NCBI RefSeq assembly: GCF_041956535.1 | Contig: NW_027192208.1 | Location: forward strand, 444,492-508,491 | From: Calcarisporiella thermophila CBS 279.70 | Taxonomy: Eukaryota > Calcarisporiellomycota | Direction of reading: 5' to 3' | DNA: 64,000 nt | Part shown: one piece after another, positions 22,063 through 35,000 of the stretch | Numbering within the stretch: the first letter of the stretch is position 1 | How the letters are laid out: each line of letters opens with the position of its first letter | The notes under the pieces: model-generated | Databases searched by the model: none | Told to the model about the DNA's origin: nothing | Seen by the model: only the letters and a program-made list of their open reading frames with translations | Translations under genes and position numbers: made by a program

Positions 22063-24064
22063 TCAATTTGAAGTTCGTACCAAGTGATTCGGAGAATTAT
22101 GGAAAAGGCTCTTCCACATGTACGCTTCAGATAGCAGCAATGCAACATCTTGCTCTGTCCAGTGTTGCGTCGGCAAGGATTGCAAGAACATCATTACCCC
22201 CTGGAAATCAAGGCGACGTAGTTGTTCGCTCCATTTGACAAGGAACGCAGCACACACATAGAGATGAAAAGTAGCAAACCCATCTGCACCTTCGGAAAAG
22301 TACGCATCCCACAAGCGAATGATATGACAGAGGCGGAATTCACGCATTAATAAACAATTCATCCATCGGAACGCAAATTGGATGAACTCAATGCCTTCCT
22401 CATTAAGATGGTCTGCTAGGGGAGCTAGAAAAGAGAGGAAAGAGAGGAATTAGGAAGATCCACCTAAACCACTCAAAATTTTATATATACCATCAATGCG
22501 GCAGACTAAATCTTTAAGCGTGGCAATCAAACGCTGAATACCGGGCTGGGCAACGGTATAGTTGTCTAGCATAGTGCCGAGCAATCTGGTTAGACACCAG
22601 AAACTATCGGCTTCAACTATGCTTAATATTTCTTGGGGTATTCGGGCTGGATCAGAGACTTCCGGATCGCCCTCTAGAATAGTTCGAACAAATGCATAAG
22701 CTACATTAGGAATAAATGGAGAGAAAGAAAAGATTTACCAATATATGCAGACAAGAACACCTGGAAGAACGGGGTTACCAAATCGTTGATTCCCTGAACA
22801 TATCCACTTGCTGGATGTCGAATAGCCCATACATAAAGGATACGCTCCAAACACTTTAATACAAAATAGAATCATTATCTAGAGATATATCAGAGTAATT
22901 AAGTAAAATCCTACCTCCTGTGTGGCTTTGTATTGATAGAGGGGGATTCCAGGGTTAGTCCGCGGAACATCGATCCGAATCTAGGAAACAGAAGGTAGGA
23001 TATGTTATCAAACAGAGCAAAAAATTTTCTTCATTCATTTCTACCTGTCGCCATATTGCAGGATCTAAACCGGACTGTCCCCGAGAAAAGGCTTGTGCAA
23101 CGCTCTCTTGATACTCTTTGCGTTTTCGAGCAAGCGTAGCAACACGTCTGTCTGCATTGCAAGGAAGATATCCCTTTAGAGGTGAAAATAAATTCAATAT
23201 ATACGCGGCTCGCATTAATTTTTTCTTTTTAATTTGTTACCAGGAGCAATTGCCACACCATAGGACGCAATTCTTCCGGTACTCCATTCCAGCTGAGCCC
23301 ACGTAATGCACCAAGGTCAATATTGGGTGCTTGAAGGATTTCCCTGAATTTATTCAGCCGCAATGTTCGTGCATCGATGCTATGGGTACCATGCTCCCTC
23401 ATATCAGGGAGAATTTTTAAACTGGCCGTTGGATCTATTGTCAATTATTACGAGATATTATAGGTATATTTTACCTACTCCTGAAATCCCTTAATATTAC
23501 GAAAACAAAAATCCGTACCTAGAAGCAAGCCAGCAACCTCTCTCTTAATTCTAACCTCGCCTTCCCTCTCCTCAACCTCGCTCTTTATATCCGATGTTGA
23601 ACATCTTCCTTCCCTCATTTTAGAATTTGAGCCAGTACCAATCACATTGACAGAAGACAGAGTAGATTCTGGTGTTATACCAGATGCCTTAGTATTCACT
23701 TCTACTACTTTATATACTTGCTCAGTTTTTCTCTCTGAACTCTGTACGTCTCCAAAATCAAGGCAATCGTCCCACTCATCGTTCGTCTCGGAAATAAACT
23801 CGGAAAAATTCCGGATGCCGGTCGACATAATACTAGTCCGATTGTTATTACCAGAGATTGCGGAATTGGAGAAAGCCACTGAGGATGCAACGTTGCTTGC
23901 ATGCGAGAATTGGGATCCAACTACAATATTCCCTGATTTTTTGGAGACTTCTCGTTCACTATTTCAAGAAATATATGAATTGCATATCTATTGAGTAAAA
24001 TAACGTTATGAAACGCTTACCTGCCACTATTGTTAGATCGTCTTTTCCAAATTGGTTGGACCAT
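22063..24064 (-). CDS. GYP1: Gyp1 / TBC1D22-type Rab GTPase-activating protein
   Basis: Exons (minus) 24064-24021, 23958-23519, 23434-23241, 23173-23045, 22980-22915, 22853-22739, 22700-22491 and 22424-22063; 519 aa. TBC proteins accelerate GTP hydrolysis on Rab proteins; Gyp1 acts on Ypt1/Rab1 at the Golgi. The N-terminal ~200 residues are low-complexity and acidic. The TBC domain (about 208-500) opens G-L-S-W-N-G-V-P-E-E-L-R-P. The catalytic Arg finger is in I-R-I-D-V-P-R-T (about 271-278) and the Gln finger in Y-V-Q-G-I-N-D-L (about 310-317); both are intact. R-L-W-D-A-Y-F follows later. The placement of exon 3 skips an in-frame stop after 23479, which shows that splicing at 23518 is needed. 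The start codon is the least certain part. Confidence 0.93.
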
Positions 24065-24617
24065 GGAGGCCTTGGAGCTTTCGGCGAAGATAATAAGACA
24101 TAAATGAATGCTAATTCGGATGTCATTCAATAGGAAAACACATCATACCTTCTTCTTCTTTTTTACGATGTCAGCATGAAATTATCAAGTAGAACACTTG
24201 TAAAATTGAATTGATCTGTCAATTGAATTCAAATTTAGAATAAAAGTCACTGATATGAAAAATAAAGAAGGTGATCTACTTCATAAGTGACTAACCGTCA
24301 ATGATACCATATATATTGCTCGTCACTGAGATGCAGACTAATATGTTAGTGATGAACCCATTCTGCGTTAAAAAGCCAAAATCTGAAAACGGATGTTTCC
24401 ATATTGGAGAAGATTTAATATCAGGCGCAGCAATTTTCAGGAATAAAAACGTATAGTTATTGATAACAGAGAAAATTGCTCTAATAATATACAAGGTCAT
24501 TAGGGAGTTAAATAATGCAAGTAAAAAATGCAAATAAATAAGTAGTGCGAATAGTGTAGAGGAATGAATAGATGAATAGATGAAAATATAGGATTAATGT
24601 ACAAAAAATTGTAGAAG
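24065..24617. other. Intergenic between Gyp1 start and neurofibromin stop
   Basis: 553 bp, AT-rich. A minus frame at 24533-24291 (80 codons, hydrophobic) has no supporting motif. Probably the neurofibromin 3' UTR followed by the Gyp1 promoter. Confidence 0.5.
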
Positions 24618-27600
24618 CTATGTGCTCGAGAGAATATCTTCTATCAGCTCTCCGGTCATATGCGCATTTCTCATTACCTGATTTTTGGTAACATTCGAAA
24701 AGGAACCGCAATCCATTATTCCCTGGAATCCGAGCTCAGCAAGGAAGTTCATTTGGGTCACATGCGAGAGATTTAATCCTCGCTCACCACCCTGCCAGCT
24801 TTCTTGATTTTCAACGGCCATCACCTCGCCAACCGTAGTTGCAGAAGAGGAGTCAGAGGGACCAGGAGTTGGTAGCGGCACGCTAGATATTATATTACAT
24901 ATAATTTTTCCAGCATTTTCGACGAGTTCACTGCTCGCATTTTCGCTCAAAATATGGCTCATTCTCGGCAGTAAGGCGCTGTATCTAAAAATAGAAGATA
25001 GTCAAAACTCATATCCGCACATTCGCACAAAAAACTACTTACATTAGTGAGAACACATCAGGAATAGCACTCGCCGTTTCCGACAACATACAAAACAATA
25101 TTGTCTTTTCCCTACTGTTCTCGGAATTATTCAACATTACCAACAACATCGACGCCAGCAACAAGGCAGAGGTATTATCAGGTATTTCAAGCCGATCAAA
25201 CAAACGCAGACACAGCTCGCTGCATGTCATCCCATTCTCAAGTGGCACGCCTACCATTTGCAGGAGCTCCTCCAGCTCACCACTCTGTGCTGTGTGCGGA
25301 ATTAAAACCATCAGATAGGCAAGGGCATGTGTAGTTATCAAATCTGCGCCGGAATTGCGCATCTCTAACTCAAGGAATCGATCTAGAAGTGCTCGCGTTC
25401 CTAGCTTAGATGTTGGATGCCGTAGTCCCTTGAGAAGCGTCGCCCCGGCAGCAAATGAGAAATGAGTAGAGAAACTGACTCCATTGGTCGAGTCGATATC
25501 TGCAGCTATATCATTTATCGGTTGTCTTAACTCCAAGAGCACTTCAGAAAAGCCCCTATCGAAATATCCATGGCCGTCTAACACATCTACTACCTCGTGA
25601 AGTAGATTAAGTGCACTGGTAAAAATAGGCATGTGGCCTATCTCTAATAATGCCATCACGATCCAGAATAGTCGAGGGAGATATCGCGAGTTTGGAGACA
25701 AACTAGAGACAGTGCTCGTCAGACACATAAGAATGCTGATAATGAGACTGCAGTCAGCATCGTTTATCATTGCTAGCGCGCCGCGCAGTGTTACGAGGAT
25801 CTGATATAGTAGGTCATCATCCAGGTTGCCCTTAGAGAGTATGCCAAGCACCACAAATGCTCTAGGTTGAATCGCAGGATTGAATTGGAATGAGGTACTA
25901 GACACGAGTGCAGTCCATCTTGAACGCCATTGATTCGCCAAATGTGTTGAGGAAGCGCCCATTTGAATAACTTCTGTCAACAGTTGTACAATTACCTCCA
26001 GTGAACTCAATTCCATTCCCTCCATATGATCTGATGAAGTTTCCTGTGTTATACTAAATGCGTTCGTGATCCGACTTAATCCAAAAAGTAAACACTGCTT
26101 CGGATCAGAAAATTCATTCAATACAACCTGAAGGCGCATCTTCTGGATATCCGATAAATGCGATGCCAACGCTAGGGATTGTGTTACATTAATAAGCAGA
26201 CCATGGATAGATGAGCGCAGCATTAGCGGGCCCGTGCAAGCAAGCATCGTAATGATGTGAATGAGTTCTGGGAGATGTTGCTGGACATGAAGCTGATTAT
26301 TGAAAGAGAGAGCAAGGCTGAAGCGAACCAGTACTATGATCTCCGAAAATGCGGAATGCTCGGTCAAGAGATATGTGGGTTTGATAGATGTACGAGTGAT
26401 GGCGTTGCGTAGACGCGATACCAATTTCCCGCTTAAAATTGTTGATGATAACGCGACTATAAGATCGGCCATCATGTCTGCTTGAGGTGAAATAGCTCCA
26501 TGTTTGACGGCATATCTCACGCATGAGTCCAATATCAACGGAATTATTTCTTCTATCTGCGAGAGAGTACACCAAACTCGAGAGAGGATGGTCGGGAATA
26601 TCTGGGATTGAGTGGCAGTGATTTCAAGTAATTGACAAATTATCTCGCGCACCCTATTCAATTCAGGGGACGACAAGTCGGATGATTGTACACCTCTGCC
26701 CGCATTAATAAACTTTCCAAGGTTTGATAACCACGGCGATATATACGAGAGGCATAGTTGCTTGTGTGCAATCTGGGATTTTGTAAACCCAACGAACCAT
26801 TCGCTGAGAAAATCCAATGTAAGCTGTGGTTCCGACTTTGCTAGCTGTTCGCTGACTGATTGTAAAAAGAGCGAGTTATTAGCGGGTATGCACAGGCCAT
26901 CAGCACTTATGAGAAGACCGCCAGTATCAAGATTGAAAGTGAAGCTGAGAGCGCGTAGCAAACCATATGCAGCAAGTCTTAGGGCGGGGTCTTCATTTCC
27001 GAGATTTAAAAACGCCATATTTAGGAGCGCTCCACGTACATCACTTGGCTGTAAACGACGCTCTTTGCGACCATTTGTCTGTAAGAGCCGATAATGCATC
27101 TGCGATGAGCGAATAGAATGGACAATATGTGTCCTCTCAGAGCTAGATAATGCGACTAAACCCGATGAATTTACTTTTTTATCGCATTTTAAAAAAAATT
27201 CATTCTCGTCAGAGGAAGTCGTTGAAACGATTACGTCGGAAATCATGCTAATATGATATATATCTACTAATTGTGCACGAAACCCAAAGAATGGGCCTTC
27301 TTTCCGCTGGGAATTTATATGTATCCACTCATTGCCCACACGCAGTATCGTGGGTATTCTAACCTGGTTAACGATTTTATAAACTGGGGAGAATGTTTTT
27401 GATGGCTCTGAGAGGATCTCCACTATAAGAATGTAATATGAAAACATATTCATGATAATCATAGCTATTACTTAACTTACATGACTTTTTGCAAATCGGA
27501 TTCTCTGATGGTGACATATATTCATAGAGCTCTGAAAGTGATGGAACGAACACTACCCTTCGTATGAAGAACATTGGTATAGCTCGAGGAAGTCCCATAA

Positions 27601-30600
27601 TGTACTCATGAAGCAAGCTTCCCGCCGAAAAAAAGTATGCACGATTTACGTTTAGTACGGTAGAATATGGCACGTACTGGAAAAATTGATTGAGCCACTG
27701 ATACGGGATGAAATTGTTTCTTGTTATCTGCACGCAGTCAAAGAGTATATCGAATGGCTTATCAGCATAGAGCAGTACGAACTTCAGTATAAAATAAAGC
27801 AGAAGTTCAAAATCTATCGACTCGTTGTTTATCCTGCGTATAACATATACTAATATTGGATATCGTTCCTAGCGGATAAAAAATGGTTTGAAATTAGCAA
27901 AAAGAGAAATTAAAACGGAAATTTTTGTTGCTTACTTTACTAAGTCCCCCATAATATAAAGCATTTGATTTCTCAAGTTCTAAGGTTGAGCGATGCGAAT
28001 TTCGTTGCATGAAATCATGGTACAAGTAATTCTTCGTTGAGAATGCAAATGGTTCGTTTGGCATGGAGGTCGGCGGTCGTTTCGAAGGGCCAAGCTCTCT
28101 GAGAACTCTAGAAAGCATTTCACAGACCTTTTCGGTATTCTTCTTCTCTGCCACAAGTGACTTATCTGATGGTTCACAAGAGGTGAGCGTAGAGTTACAG
28201 GAGCGGTGGGATTCTCTCAAAATATATGAACTGATCGAATTCATATTATCTTGGAGAAAGAACTGCAAACGTAAGTAATCTGCCTCTTCAAGAGCATTTA
28301 CATCCTGGGATTCGATCATATCAGAGGGCGAGTTGGCCTATGAAGTATATATAAGTATATTTGCCTTCTTCACACCGCCTTGAAAAAAAGAGGTGGATTA
28401 CCGAGATATCCCTTAGAAAAGTAGTTACTCGATATATATTGGAAGTTAAGAAGTCATTAAGTACTGTCATATATGGCTCCTTTGCGCCAAACAGAACATT
28501 ATTGGCCAAATTCTGAATGACTTTGGTGATAAGAGTGAGTCCGCGCCTAAATTCTTTACTGACAGCAGGCCGCACTAGCTCTTCCACCTCTGGTGCCACA
28601 ATTGCCGGACAAAAAAATCTTAGAAAAATGAACCCCCCGACCGCTGTATATTTTGCTTCTGGAAAGCGTCTTCCAACCGCTGTTGATAAGTGGAAACACA
28701 GCTCACGAAATACGGGAGGAACCTTATGTCCACTCGTGCAGATAACATCCAGAAATCGCTGGGTAGTGCATTTTAATTTCGCCAGATTTTGACTAATTTC
28801 TTCATCTTTCACCTTCGTCGGGTCTAATTCAAATGCATATTGGTGTGGTTTGGCATATAACTCCTGCAATAGCGGTTGAAGAGTAGATCTAATGTATTCG
28901 GCACCATGTTGACGCGCAAATGCAGATAAAAGTCGAGTTGCCATACTGTTACGTCGGAAAAGTTCTGATTCCGACTCGGTACTTGCAACTTCAAGCTCAA
29001 CTATAGCTCTAAGTAGTTGAGTTGTTTTTCCACGTGAATCGTAAACCTTAAGAAGTAGTGCGGAGAGCATATCGATATCAACAACAGGACAAACTTCACA
29101 CAGTGCCAGTGCAATCTGGGAATCGTTTTCGAACAGCATCTAGTGTTGTTTAAATTGATATTATAATCAATTGCTAAAGTAATATACTTATTCATAACAG
29201 AGGTCGGTCACTTACGTTTACCAGTTTTTCATATTTCTCCATGCGATTGCTTACAGAGTTAATTTTCAAGGTATCGAATTCCGTTCCAGAGTCCAGCATA
29301 TTTGTAAATACTTGCATAAACGCAAAGCGTATATTGCTCTCTTCATGATATCCCAGTGAGAGTGATGACTTAAATCCAACCTCGATATTACTGCTAATCA
29401 GGTGGGTAAGGGCAAGAATGACATGATCACGAAGGGAAATTAAGTCCCGAGAATAATCCTATCAATAAAATTTTACGGTAAGTTATCAATTATAACCGCA
29501 CATAACAAGCAATGGATCTACTTTAAATAAGATGTATGAGTCCTCGCTTGTAGTGTTCCGATAATTAATTGCTTCAGTTATGCGACACCGTTGAAGTAGC
29601 TTCATGAATAATTGAAAGTGCTTGTGAAAGAGCCGCGCTTTAAGCGTTTCGCTGTCACCATTAAACTCTTCTTGCGTATCTGGGATCAATGGGAGCTTCT
29701 CAAGTAGAATTGCTATGGCTTTAATACAAGCTAAGTTGAGATCTCTATAGACACGATCCAGGTGAGAAAACTCTTGCCGATTAAAGTCTATTTCCTATAA
29801 AAATATGAAATAAATATCGATAGAATACATGTCTCAATATTGGCGGCCATCTTACTGAAAACTCCCTTGCCCACTCAATAATTATATCAGCCAGTTTATT
29901 CCTTAACACCATTGGCTTATTAAAGATAATATATTCGCGTCTTGAAACTACCAACTCGCACATCTGACAGGCCTTTATCTTCATACGCAGCACCTCCTGG
30001 GACTGTCCTGCCTGATCAAGATAACGCAGAAAATTAAGCAATAGATTTCCCAGGTCCATACTGATATTGAATCCGCTCTCCTGCACACTTTCAAGGATAT
30101 TGCGCAAAATACTAATCGCCTGATCAACGAACAATGTTGAACGATCAGTGTGAATAGGCTCCCCGTACCGTTTAAAAAATTGAAGAATCTTCAACTCTAT
30201 TATTTGGAACATCTTTGTGTAAAGCGATGGAGATAGATCTGAACTAAGTGTTTCCAGTACAAGCCCTCGGAGAAGAACATTTTCCGATGTGAGAAGCAAA
30301 AGCATTTCCCTCATGAAGTGTTCAACAAGTTGATCATGCTCATTTTCTCTGTAATTCTCAATGGCACTACACATATTGTAGTCAATTGTCGAAGGATAAC
30401 TAGATGAAATGCAGCACCCTCCTAACGATGCGAGAAAGCCCGTGTAATTATGCCATTCAGCAACTCTATCATCAATATACTTGGATGAAGAAGCTAGTGC
30501 TGTACGCGCTGTCCAAAATTTTTCACGGAATGCTGATTTTGTCTTGGTGCCCGATATACCAATATTTTCATAAGACATATCCTCTTGCGTGTCTTCTGCA

Positions 30601-33334
30601 CTAGATGTCAATAACTGCGTTAATACCTGCCATCTCTTATATGCCTCTTCCCATGCCGCCAAGTTTCCTGGTGATGCATGTTTCAGCTTACATAGTTGCT
30701 TTCTGATTTTTTTCTGTTGTGCTTTACGACCAGTTATCAGCCCTCCTTTTTTTGATAATTGTGAATAAATTTGAAAATTCTCGATGATTGAAAGTTGGGA
30801 ACGCTGCGAATCAACAAGATCTTCAGTCAGAGTCGCCTCCTCGCATAAATAGCCAAGACATGTAGCGGCAAGAGAACATACGGTAGTATCTCGACTACAT
30901 AACAAAATTAATAAAGTAGTCTCTAGAGCTATGCTTGCCCCAATCCGTTCTGGTGAGTCTGAAGCTTGCCGAACATCTTTTGTTTGTTTACGCAAGAAAT
31001 TATTACGCTTAATGATTAAACTAAGCAGAGTTTCTAACAAGCTTTTAACTTGGCCATCTTGCTCTCTACTCTCTGCTAAAATTGCATTAGCCACGGTTCG
31101 TATTACTTCGCTCCCTGTACTCCAAAAAGTCGACATTAATGTCTCGGATGGTCCCCAGTGCTCAATGAAATTCTCATCGTGCAACTGGGTAAGTAGCTCT
31201 GCCGCATTGGCGCGTATGGCTGACACCGGTTCATAGAGGCATATGGCGATTGATTTGATGATTTGATGTAGCTCAAAGTAATGATCTGCCATTGTAACTC
31301 GCAGAACGAGATCCGGTTTGATACGGTAGAGTTTGAAAATAGTCAACAATAGCTCGAGACGAATATTGTGTTCTTCTCGCAATAACCGCTTTTGTTTCCT
31401 TTCACTTAAAGAAATCACCTTTCTTGCAAGTGATAGCTCATGGTGTGTTTTCTCACGATTCATACCCTCCTATCACATATTAGAGACATTAAAAATCTAC
31501 ACTCTCTTCACTTGACCCGGAATATTTACCATAAACAATTTTCTAATTTGTGATGGAATCGTGTCGCTAATAATATCGGCATAATTAGGGATAGAGGTAT
31601 GTATTTTCGACTCAGTTAAAATTAAGCAGCATTTCGCCAATGTCAACTTGAAAACGATGGGTGAAGTATCCTGAAGGCATATTGGGACAATTGTGCGGAG
31701 ACAGTGGCGTGGATTTAATCGAAAAAGTGACAAAATACAATCGATCATCAAGTTCTGATCTACTCCAATATCATATAGACTGAAAGGATGTTTTGCATCA
31801 AAAAGATTTTCCTAAGATTATAATTGATCATTAGTGTTAACTAAAGCAATTTTCTTTGATAAATTTTATACATATTTACACATAAGTCAGCCTCCACCTC
31901 TTTAACCATATTTGTTATTGCCGTTGCAACTGGGCAATCTAGAACATAATTGCTTGCCTTGCAAATGTCAATATAGCACACCGTAGATACATCGCTTAAT
32001 CTTGATCCTTTTCTGTTTTTCTTGAGTGTTTCGAGGAATGAGCTTGTCTTATCTCGTCCATGTGCACCCGCGTTCTCTGTAAGTGCAGATATAAAAATAT
32101 CTGGACATAGCAAGAGGAGCGTGGTTTGAAGAGGCCAAAGTGCAGTTTTTCGACGGTGACTATCAGCTAGTGAACTACAGATATCGAATAGAATTTCTGG
32201 ACCACCTTCAAGTCGCTGTTGATTGCGGTAGATTGTGGTAAACTCATTTGGGAATATTTCAATCCAGTTCCAGATTGCCCTGCGAAGGACCATGGCCAAT
32301 AAAGTCTGTGAAGACCGCCTTAAATGAGGGAAAAAGGAACAGGACTCTAATGTAATCATATGATTTTGAATGAGGACAAAGCTGGTATTAGAGCAAAAGT
32401 ACTAAACTCAAGCACACCAAAGTTACCTCTAAGTAGATTGGCTAGTCTCTCTTGGTTAAGACAAGCACATTCCAACAATCTGAAGTCCGGCATATCTGAT
32501 AATTCTGCATTGTCGTATGCTGAAGGCATTTGAAAAATACGAGCTTTAAGACGTGCGAGTACAATATTCCAATTGCTAGCAGTAAGATAAAAGAGTGTGC
32601 GACTAGCTGCTTTATATATGCCTGAAATAATATCGCAATGGGAGTTGGTTGAAGTAATAACAAATGTTTGATAGGTGAGGAAATCCATGGCAGCGAATGA
32701 CGACGATGAGGATGAAGAAATATATTGACGATTCACCAACGTCGTTAAGTTAGTACCATCTTCGGCCGGGTATATTAAGCGCACAAAGTTTGAAATGACA
32801 TCGAGTACATGCCTTGCCAAAGATCCATCAAGTGGGGGAGGGTCGGGAAGTGTGAAATCCATTTGCTTTTGTGATGCATCAACGTTTAAGGATATGCTGC
32901 ACCATTTCCAATGACTCGTTGCGCAAGCAGCTAATAAATTTAGTACGAAGTATTGAGATTGAAGAACCTCAAGTTGTGCAGTGTCATGTAAGTTTGTTGG
33001 AAATTGCTACATATTAAGTAGTTATCAACCTATCCAGTTTGAGGAAATTAGACTTATCGCGCGATATAATTACCTGGGAAATGGATTCAAGTAGTAGAAT
33101 AAGATTCCTGACAATAACCTCCAGTCTGTAGTGTGAGAGCTCCATAAGAGCAGACACGGTCTGCTCTATAAGTTGATCGCTCACAAGCTTCTCAAGGGTA
33201 GACCTTCCGTTGCAAGGCAACTATCCAAAAAGAGGGTTAGAAAAGTTAAAAGCTATCCCCAATTATCTACCTACATGGAGTTCAACGCGGCGGATCAGGG
33301 ATATAATGAGCTTCGAATCTACATCACATATCAT
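24618..33334 (-). CDS. NF1: Neurofibromin-type Ras GTPase-activating protein (NF1/Ira family)
   Basis: Thirteen exons (minus): 33334-33275, 33220-33074, 33006-32427, 32346-31880, 31811-31530, 31469-29856, 29794-29522, 29458-29216, 29139-28402, 28337-27936, 27868-27481, 27422-25043 and 24984-24618; 2,646 aa, close to animal neurofibromin (about 2,820). It turns off Ras by stimulating GTP hydrolysis. Alignable stretches run the whole length: A-L-W-P-L-Q and L-M-I-D-C-I in the N-terminal HEAT region; the RasGAP core in exon 9 with L-F-R-R-N-S (arginine-finger region, about 1283) and F-L-R-F-F-C-P-A-I-V (about 1394); a Sec14-like segment from exon 11 (E-R-Y-P-I-L-V); a PH-like segment; then C-I-P-A-N-N-S-L-F and long C-terminal helical repeats. 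Exon 3-to-4 splicing required choosing the third AG (32348-32347) to avoid a stop. Confidence 0.95.
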
Positions 33335-35000
33335 CTCCCGACTATATGATAATGGCGGATCGCGAAAAGAATATTATATAAGGTAAAATGATGAATACGG
33401 GAATGACCCCGTAGAAATAGAGTGAATGATTATGTATAAAATAATGCAGAAAAATTAGCAAGGCGGAACAAACATATGCGCCGAGTTGGCCTTGTCCGGC
33501 TAATAATATTTGGAAATTTATTCCCAGTTTTAGAAGACTCTCGCGATCCCAGTCATATGGATAGAAATGCGGCCCAAGTTTACAAAGCTCCGCTCTTTCG
33601 ATTGCCCCCACGGCGGGCCAAACAGCACAGGACTTGCGGGCGCAAGAGTGCCTCGTAAAATGCTTTTCCTAGTTAATAGGTGTCCAGATCGGGAAGGAGA
33701 GATCATTAGTAGCCTCAGCCCAATCTTTTGATTGGAAAACACGGTAGGGTCTCTGGCGATTTCTCGATCACGACCAAAGCGTCAGTGCGCGGAGCTGAGA
33801 AATCTGAAAACATACATATTCAGAAGCAATTGCCTATTCAATTGGGATATTTGTGATACTCTTGGCCGGTTTCACTACCAATAATTAGCTACCAATAATT
33901 TTTTGTAGGTTGATGCCAAGGAGGATATACCAAAACCAGCCTTGGGCCAGTGCGAAAGGCAGGTGGCCTTCTCCTATGCTTTACGATTTGCTGTGGTTTT
34001 CAGACGGTTTTTGGCTTTCTGTCAGAGTTGTGAATTTCTACGAAAAGAATATTGGCTTAATATATCCCCATATGCGAATCTTGATCTCGCAAGCAATTTG
34101 ATTCAGCTAAACGGTAAAATAGTAGTACATGCTCCAGATCAGTTTATATCAACTACTCTATCCCCCACTTGGCTCAACTGTGTATCACAGTAAACTGTAG
34201 TTTCCGCCTGAAAACTTTCCTCTTCACTTGAAAGAATTTCCTTTTTGAGTATTCTCCACTATCTCCTGCGACTATGATATCTTGTGTTAAGTGGGCAAGT
34301 TGATGGAGCTGCAAACAGCTTTATCACTTTCTAAAAATTTGGTGCATCACCAGTTAGCACAGCATTATTTGGCCTTTATCTTATTTTCTTAGGACTCGTT
34401 CGCACGAATTCTCGACTATTTTACTAGAGTCAATACTAGCGAATTTTTAGTTCAATGAAGTATTGTGCTCAATTATAATTTCGGGTCCAGTCAGATATAT
34501 ATCTATTTATATATATGTTGAAATGCATCATCTTTCACTATCATTCTTGGGAATTGTATCATCTTGTTAAAAATCTATCATAATAATATACCAACTTGCA
34601 TATATAGAGATGATCATTAGCTATTTGCTACAAAGAGAATAAAGTTGTGCGTTATACTCTACCTCGTAGTTATTCCGGTTTTGAGTTTAATACAATATCA
34701 TTCTGCTTATATAGCACAAATATACCTAGAAAATGCTTGTTATTCAGTTGTCCTCAAACATATATTAGCTATTATTCTTTGAAATTTAATGCTTGATTCC
34801 TAATTTGGCCTATCTCTGTGTTATAGATATTTACGATTCCTTAATTTACCGTCAGCTATCCCACTTATCGTCGGACAGGTTTCCCCCCACTCTCCACTTT
34901 CGCGTTTTTTTCTTTTTAAAAAAAAAATCGCGTTTTTCTCATCTTCACACCCATCTCCAGCAAACTACAAATTTATCCATCCATCCCCAAATTCAACGCA
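33335..35000. other. Divergent intergenic region of about 1.7 kb between neurofibromin and 14-3-3
   Basis: Upstream regions of two divergent genes. From about 33450 to 34190 lie GC-richer islands with open frames on both strands (for example plus 33942-34193, minus 33742-33530) that I cannot assign. From 34200 to 34850 it is AT-rich. Just upstream of 14-3-3 are a pyrimidine-rich tract and two copies of TCGCGTTTTT (about 34900 and 34928). Confidence 0.5.
34898..34940 (+). promoter_or_regulatory. Repeated TCGCGTTTTT elements upstream of 14-3-3
   Basis: Two direct copies of a CGCG-containing decamer separated by T and A runs, 60-100 bp upstream of the ATG. The CGCG core resembles MCB-type elements. 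A regulatory role is inferred from position and repetition only. Confidence 0.35.

Noticed and set aside
23475-23518. In-frame stop suggesting Gyp1 ends early
   Set aside because: A GTACGG donor at 23518 and AG at 23436-23435 bypass it and the TBC domain continues in frame.
24291-24533. 80-codon minus frame between Gyp1 and neurofibromin genes
   Set aside because: No motif, start or splice support; probably 3' UTR of neurofibromin.
33530-33742. 70-codon minus frame upstream of neurofibromin as an extra first exon
   Set aside because: No splice donor joins it in phase to the first exon at 33334, and no similarity to the neurofibromin N-terminus.
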